From Pseudomonadota bacterium (GTDB taxonomy: Bacteria > Pseudomonadota > Gammaproteobacteria > Xanthomonadales > Xanthomonadaceae): a stretch of 10,977 nt of DNA. The position numbers and the translations under genes were made by a program. The notes beneath the pieces were generated by a model. It was not told the DNA's origin and ran no database searches. It saw only the letters and a program-made list of their open reading frames with translations. Within the stretch, counting starts at the first letter, position 1; each line of letters starts with the position of its first letter. This document shows positions 7,706 to 10,977 of this stretch, in pieces. The stretch is taken from the NCBI GenBank assembly GCA_023423675.1, contig JAFAFD010000126.1:1-10977 (forward strand), read 5' to 3'.

Positions 7706-7729
7706 GTAGGTGCCCACCTTGGTGGGCAC
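7706..7729 (+). repeat. SMAG-type (GTAG) REP element, single copy
   Basis: GTAG (7706-7709) is followed directly by GTGCCCACC (7710-7718), TT, and GGTGGGCAC (7721-7729), a perfect inverted repeat. The 24-bp length and the GTAG head fit the SMAG elements of S. maltophilia, a REP family presumably mobilised by REP-associated tyrosine transposases (RAYTs). It lies inside the composite repeat. Confidence 0.8.
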
Positions 7730-7743
7730 ACAAAGGTCATTCA

Positions 7744-7782
7744 GGGGTCAGAGCCCTTTCCTGCGGAAAGGGATCCGACCCC
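7744..7782 (-). repeat. 39-nt dispersed palindrome, copy 3 (reverse orientation)
   Basis: GGGGTCAGAGCCCTTTCC (7744-7761), loop TGC, GGAAAGGGATCCGACCCC (7765-7782). Read on the minus strand, the arms are identical to copy 1 and only the loop differs (GCA against AAC). It has the same two non-Watson-Crick positions (7 and 10) as copy 1. Confidence 0.85.
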
Positions 7783-7800
7783 GTCGCCGACCCCATCGCC
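7777..7800. repeat. Tandem 12-bp duplication
   Basis: GACCCCGTCGCC (7777-7788) is followed at once by GACCCCATCGCC (7789-7800), differing at one base. The first unit begins inside the end of palindrome copy 3, so the duplication includes the element border. It lies 24 bases before the acetyltransferase start. Confidence 0.7.
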
Positions 7801-7824
7801 ACGGAATTTGGGTACCGTAGGCGC

Positions 7825-10545
7825 ATGAGTACCTACCACCTGCAGTCCGTGTTCCGTCCGCAGTCGGTCGCGGTGATCGGCGGCAGCCCGCGTGAACGCT
7901 CCGCCGGTCGTGCGGTGCTGCGCAACCTGCGTGGCACCGGCTTTCCCGGCAAGGTGGCGTGGATCAACCCGCGTCACGCCGCGATCGATGGCATCCGCAC
8001 GGTCAAGCGCCTCAACGACCTCGACTGGGTGCCCGACCTGGTAGTCATCACCGCGCCCGCGGCGATCGTGCCGCAGGTGGTGCGTACCGCCGCCGAGCGC
8101 GGCGTGCAGGCGGCGATCATCCTCACCGCGCATCTCGGCGAAGGCCCGGGCTCGCTGTCCGAACAGGTGGAAACGGTGGCGCGCAAGCACGGCCTGCGCA
8201 TCCTCGGCCCGCACTGCCTGGGCGTCATCGCGCCGCATGCGCGGCTCAACGCCAGCATCGCCGCGCACTTCCCGCAGGCCGGTGACCTCGCGTTGATCTC
8301 CGAATCCTCGGCCATTGCCGCCGCGCTGGTGGAGTGGGGCGTGGCACGTTCGGTGGGTTTTTCCGCCGTGGTTTCGCTGGGCGACACCATGGACGTCGAC
8401 TTCGGCGACCTGCTCGATTACTTCGCCACCGACTACCGCACCCGCGCCATCCTGCTCTACGTCGAACACATCAAGGACGCGCGCAAGTTCATGTCGGCCG
8501 CGCGTGCCGCCGCGCGCGCCAAGCCCGTGGTGGTGGTCAAATCCGGCCGCGCCGAGCGCGTGCAGCCCGGCAGCGCCGACACCCACGTGCAGGCGCTGGC
8601 CCGCGCCGATGATGTCTACGGCGCCGCCTTCAACCGCGCCGGCCTGCTGCGCGTGAATGCACTGGACGAGCTGTTCACCGCCGCCGAGACCCTCGGCCGG
8701 CTCGGTACCTTCCCGGGCCGCCGCCTGGCCGTGCTCAGCAATGGCGGTGGCGTCGGCCGCCTGGCGGTGGACCAGCTGGTCGCGCTGCGTGGCACCTTGG
8801 CGCAGCTGTCCGACAGCACGGTGGAAACGCTGGACAAGGTGCTGCCGCAGGGCTGGTCGCGCAGCAACCCGGTCGACATCGTGGTCGACGCCGATGGTGA
8901 TCGCTATGCAGCTGCCATCGAGGCGCTGCTGGCCGACAACGAGAACGATGCGGTGATGGTGGTCAACGTGCCCACTGCGTTCACCTCTTCTGCCGATGCC
9001 GCGCAGGCACTGACCCGCACGCTCGGCCTGCGCCCGCGCCACCACCGCGACAAGCCGGTGTTCGCGGTATGGCTGGGCAACGATGACCAGGCCACCGCCA
9101 CGCTCAACGCGGCGCGCGTGCCGACCTATCCGACCGAGGCCGAAGCCGTGCGCGGCTTCCAGCATCTGGTGCGCTATCGCGAAGCGCAGAACGCGTTGAT
9201 GGAAACGCCGCCCAGTCTGCCGCAGGATTTCAGCGTGGATACCGCGCGTGCGCGCGCGCTGGTCGACGCCGCACTGGCCAATGGCCAGCAGTGGCTGGAC
9301 CCGCTGGCCACCCACGATCTGCTCAAGGCCTACGGCATTCCGTCGGCGCCGGTGATGCACGCGCGCGACGCGCACGAAGCGATGGACCTGGCGCAGCCGC
9401 TGCTGGAGCGCGGTGCCACGGTCGCGCTGAAGATCCTCTCACCGGACATCCCGCACAAATCCGAAGTGGATGGCGTGCGCCTCAACCTGGCGACGCTGCC
9501 GGCGGTGCAGAGCGCGGCCAATGCCATCCTCGAACGCGCCCGCCAGCTGCGCCCGGATGCGCGCATCGACGGCCTGCTGGTGCAGCCGACCATCATCCGC
9601 CCGAAGGCACGCGAGATCATTGTCGGCATCGCCGATGACGCCACGTTCGGCCCGGTCATCGTGGTCGGCCGCGGCGGCACCGCGGTGGAAGTGATCAACG
9701 ACAAGGCGCTTGCCCTGCCACCGCTGGACCTGCGCCTGGCCCACGAACTGATCGGCCAGACCCGTGCCTCGCGCATCCTCAAGGCCTACGGCGATGTGCC
9801 GGCCGCCGACGAGCGCGCGCTGGCGCTGGCGCTGGTGAAGCTGGCGCAGCTGGCGGCCGACATCCCCGAAGTGCGCACGCTGGACATCAACCCGCTGCTG
9901 GTGGATGGAAAGGGCATCCTCGCTCTCGACGCACGCGTGGCCATCGCGCCGTCGCGCATCCTGCACAAGGGCCGCGGCCACCCGCGTTTCTCGGTGTTCC
10001 CGTACCCGAAGGAGTGGGAGCGCACCCTCGAGCTGTCTGATGGCGGCCGTGCCTTCGTGCGCCCGGTGCGGCCGGAGGACGATGCGCTGTTCCGCGCGTT
10101 CTTCGCCCGCGTCAGCGATGAAGACCTGCGCCTGCGCTTCTTCCAGTCGGTGAAGCACTTCAGCCACGAGTTCATCGCGCGCCTGACCCAGCTCGACTAC
10201 GCGCGCTCGATCGCGCTGGTGGCGATCGACCCGCGCAACGGCGACATGCTCGGCGCGGTGCGCCTGCACGCCGACGCCGACTACCATCGCGGCGAGTACG
10301 GCATCCTGATCCGCTCGGACCTGAAGGGCCACGGCATCGGCTGGCGCCTGATGGCGATCATGATCGAGTACGCCAAGTGGCTGGGGCTGGACGTGGTGGA
10401 AGGCCAGGTGCTGCGCGAGAACAGCACCATGCTGGCGATGTGCCAGAGCCTGGGCTTCAAGACCCGGCTGGACCCGGACGACCCGACCGTGATGATGGTG
10501 ACCCTGCCGGTGCAGCAGGTCGAAGTGCCTGCACCGGACTTGTAG
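7825..10545 (+). CDS. Pat/PatZ-type protein acetyltransferase (acyl-CoA synthetase-like + GNAT)
   Basis: A 906-aa cytoplasmic protein collinear with E. coli PatZ/YfiQ (886 aa). Domains: CoA-binding (about 8-135; SVAVIGGSPRERSAGRAVLRNL, GPHCLGVIAPHARLNAS), succinyl-CoA-ligase-like domains (about 150-450; ALISESSAIAAALVEWG, SLGDTMDVDFGDLLDY), ATP-grasp (about 494-710; ALKILSPDIPHKSEVDGV, GRGGTAVEV, LDINPLLVDG) and a GNAT domain (about 735-900). The GNAT acetyl-CoA loop is DLKGHGIGWRL (832-842), and E824 aligns with the Glu reported as catalytic in Salmonella Pat. Family members acetylate lysines, notably of acetyl-CoA synthetase, to restrain acetate activation. H254 (DTHVQALARADDVYGAAF) sits where active ADP-forming acyl-CoA synthetases have their phosphorylated His, which E. 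coli PatZ appears to lack. ATG 7825 is preceded only by a weak AGG. The stop TAG lies in a SMAG element. Substrates are inferred. Confidence 0.9.
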   Translation: MSTYHLQSVFRPQSVAVIGGSPRERSAGRAVLRNLRGTGFPGKVAWINPRHAAIDGIRTVKRLNDLDWVPDLVVITAPAAIVPQVVRTAAERGVQAAIILTAHLGEGPGSLSEQVETVARKHGLRILGPHCLGVIAPHARLNASIAAHFPQAGDLALISESSAIAAALVEWGVARSVGFSAVVSLGDTMDVDFGDLLDYFATDYRTRAILLYVEHIKDARKFMSAARAAARAKPVVVVKSGRAERVQPGSADTHVQALARADDVYGAAFNRAGLLRVNALDELFTAAETLGRLGTFPGRRLAVLSNGGGVGRLAVDQLVALRGTLAQLSDSTVETLDKVLPQGWSRSNPVDIVVDADGDRYAAAIEALLADNENDAVMVVNVPTAFTSSADAAQALTRTLGLRPRHHRDKPVFAVWLGNDDQATATLNAARVPTYPTEAEAVRGFQHLVRYREAQNALMETPPSLPQDFSVDTARARALVDAALANGQQWLDPLATHDLLKAYGIPSAPVMHARDAHEAMDLAQPLLERGATVALKILSPDIPHKSEVDGVRLNLATLPAVQSAANAILERARQLRPDARIDGLLVQPTIIRPKAREIIVGIADDATFGPVIVVGRGGTAVEVINDKALALPPLDLRLAHELIGQTRASRILKAYGDVPAADERALALALVKLAQLAADIPEVRTLDINPLLVDGKGILALDARVAIAPSRILHKGRGHPRFSVFPYPKEWERTLELSDGGRAFVRPVRPEDDALFRAFFARVSDEDLRLRFFQSVKHFSHEFIARLTQLDYARSIALVAIDPRNGDMLGAVRLHADADYHRGEYGILIRSDLKGHGIGWRLMAIMIEYAKWLGLDVVEGQVLRENSTMLAMCQSLGFKTRLDPDDPTVMMVTLPVQQVEVPAPDL

Positions 10546-10600
10546 AGTCGAGCCATGCTCGACTGCTCTGCGCACGGCAGTCGAGCAAGCTCGACTCTAC
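10542..10600. repeat. SMAG doublet (REPIN) between convergent genes
   Basis: Two GTAG-type hairpins in inverted orientation: GTAG (10542-10545), AGTCGAGC/GCTCGACT stem (10546-10564, loop CAT), a 14-base spacer, a second AGTCGAGC/GCTCGACT stem (10579-10596, loop AA) and CTAC (10597-10600). The two halves are nearly identical apart from the loops, so the 59 bp can also fold as one long hairpin. TAG of the first GTAG is the stop codon of the acetyltransferase gene. The element lies between convergent genes and may serve as a shared terminator. Confidence 0.9.
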
Positions 10601-10607
10601 GGCCAGA

Positions 10608-10977
10608 CTACCGCAGCGGCTCCACCACCACCGCCGTGCCATAGCACAGCACTTCGGTCAGCCCGGTCATCACATCCGTGGCGTCGTAGCGCATGCCGAT
10701 GATGGCGTTGGCGCCCAGCTGCCGCGCGTGCTTGACCATGTCGCGGTAGGTTTCCTCGCGCGCCTGCTCGCACAGCTCGGTGTAGATGGTGATGTTGCCG
10801 CCGAAGATCGTCTGGAGACCGCCGAGGAAATTGCCGACGATCGAGCGCGAGCGCACGGTGATGCCGCGCACCACGCCGAGGCTGCGGGCCACGCGGTAGC
10901 CGGGCAGCTCGAAGGCGGTGGTGACCAGGGAATCCTCGAAGCGCAGGGCCGGAGGGGAGGGGGTGCCGCTGTTGTAG
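10608..10977 (-). CDS. YbjQ-family (UPF0145) protein, start outside window
   Basis: Stop TAG at 10610-10608; the frame is open to the right edge, with about 122 residues visible. Recognised features of the YbjQ fold: [37 protein letters not shown] near the start and [34 protein letters not shown], then GTAVVVEPL at the end, collinear with E. coli YbjQ ([47 protein letters not shown]). Family members are about 105 aa, form small oligomers and have no settled biochemical role; some databases label them heavy-metal binding. The segment before [13 protein letters not shown] is Pro/Ser-rich and no in-frame ATG is visible. A GTG at 10892 would cut off conserved residues, so the start is probably just beyond the edge. 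Convergent with the acetyltransferase gene across the SMAG doublet. Confidence 0.85.
   Translation of the reverse strand, partial: YNSGTPSPPALRFEDSLVTTAFELPGYRVARSLGVVRGITVRSRSIVGNFLGGLQTIFGGNITIYTELCEQAREETYRDMVKHARQLGANAIIGMRYDATDVMTGLTEVLCYGTAVVVEPLR

Larger units (their letters stand above)
7684..7782. repeat. Composite repeat: 13-bp inverted ends around a SMAG and a palindrome
   Basis: GGGGTCGGATCCC (7684-7696) and GGGATCCGACCCC (7770-7782) are perfect 13-bp inverted repeats that bound a 99-bp block. Inside are a GTAG-type SMAG hairpin (7706-7729) and a complete copy of the dispersed palindrome (7744-7782), whose outer arm forms the right end. It may be an arm of a second palindrome broken by a SMAG insertion, or a doublet unit like a REPIN. 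No target-site duplication is visible. It occupies most of the mgtE-to-acetyltransferase spacer and probably helps end mgtE transcription. Confidence 0.7.

Noticed and set aside
7668..7824. Insertion sequence or integrated mobile element in the mgtE downstream spacer
   Set aside because: No transposase or target-site duplication; only short palindromic REP-type repeats are present.
6147..10575. Long minus-strand frames (6147-7733, 7741-9375, 9439-10575) opposite mgtE and the acetyltransferase
   Set aside because: Same reverse-strand codon-bias effect; they are rich in His, Gln, Arg and Gly with no conserved motif.
10608..10892. GTG at 10892 as the YbjQ-family start
   Set aside because: The frame continues upstream with family-like residues ([13 protein letters not shown]), so the start is more likely beyond the window edge.

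Overview
The window is about 11 kb of GC-rich gammaproteobacterial chromosome, most probably a Stenotrophomonas (Xanthomonadaceae). Three things suggest this: dense use of G/C-ending codons in every gene; two sites with the GTAG-headed hairpins known as SMAG/REP elements in S. maltophilia, one of them an inverted pair (REPIN); and the gene content, namely a ketosynthase of aryl-polyene/xanthomonadin type, a Pat-type acetyltransferase and a CPA2 antiporter. No phage gene, transposase, CRISPR array, tRNA or rRNA is visible.

Layout. (1) 1-266: the 3' end of a beta-ketoacyl-ACP synthase that enters from the left. (2) 440-4031: a two-gene + strand unit, a small YcgL-domain protein overlapping by 8 bases a very large membrane-anchored ankyrin-repeat protein (1112 aa, about 24 repeats). 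(3) 4116-5888, minus strand: a KefB/KefC-type potassium/proton antiporter with a C-terminal RCK domain, convergent with the ankyrin gene and separated from it by a 39-nt palindrome. (4) 5889-6296: a 408-bp intergenic region between the antiporter and mgtE, which diverge. It holds a candidate promoter for each gene, a second copy of the palindrome between them, and an elaborate structured leader directly before mgtE. (5) 6297-7667: the magnesium channel/transporter MgtE. (6) 7668-7824: a 157-bp spacer with a composite of a SMAG element and the palindrome family. (7) 7825-10545: a 906-aa four-part acyl-CoA synthetase/ATP-grasp/GNAT protein of the Pat/PatZ (YfiQ) type. (8) 10542-10600: a SMAG doublet (REPIN) whose GTAG supplies the stop codon of the preceding gene. 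(9) 10608-10977, minus strand: a YbjQ-family protein whose start lies beyond the window.

The protein genes are mostly ordinary core genes. A functional theme is cation homeostasis (K+ and Mg2+) from one divergent intergenic region. The most interesting part is the mgtE leader. An 18-codon leader ORF with a GGAG Shine-Dalgarno and a run of rare codons is followed by a 21-position helix with 20 pairs. The loop of that helix carries a 9-nt sequence complementary to the mgtE ribosome-binding site. This looks like an RNA switch controlling mgtE, and I do not recognise it as the M-box or any other known Mg2+ leader. The second theme is a family of three palindromes (GGGGTC...GACCCC) that lacks the GTAG head and shows a conserved mismatch and a compensatory base-pair change.
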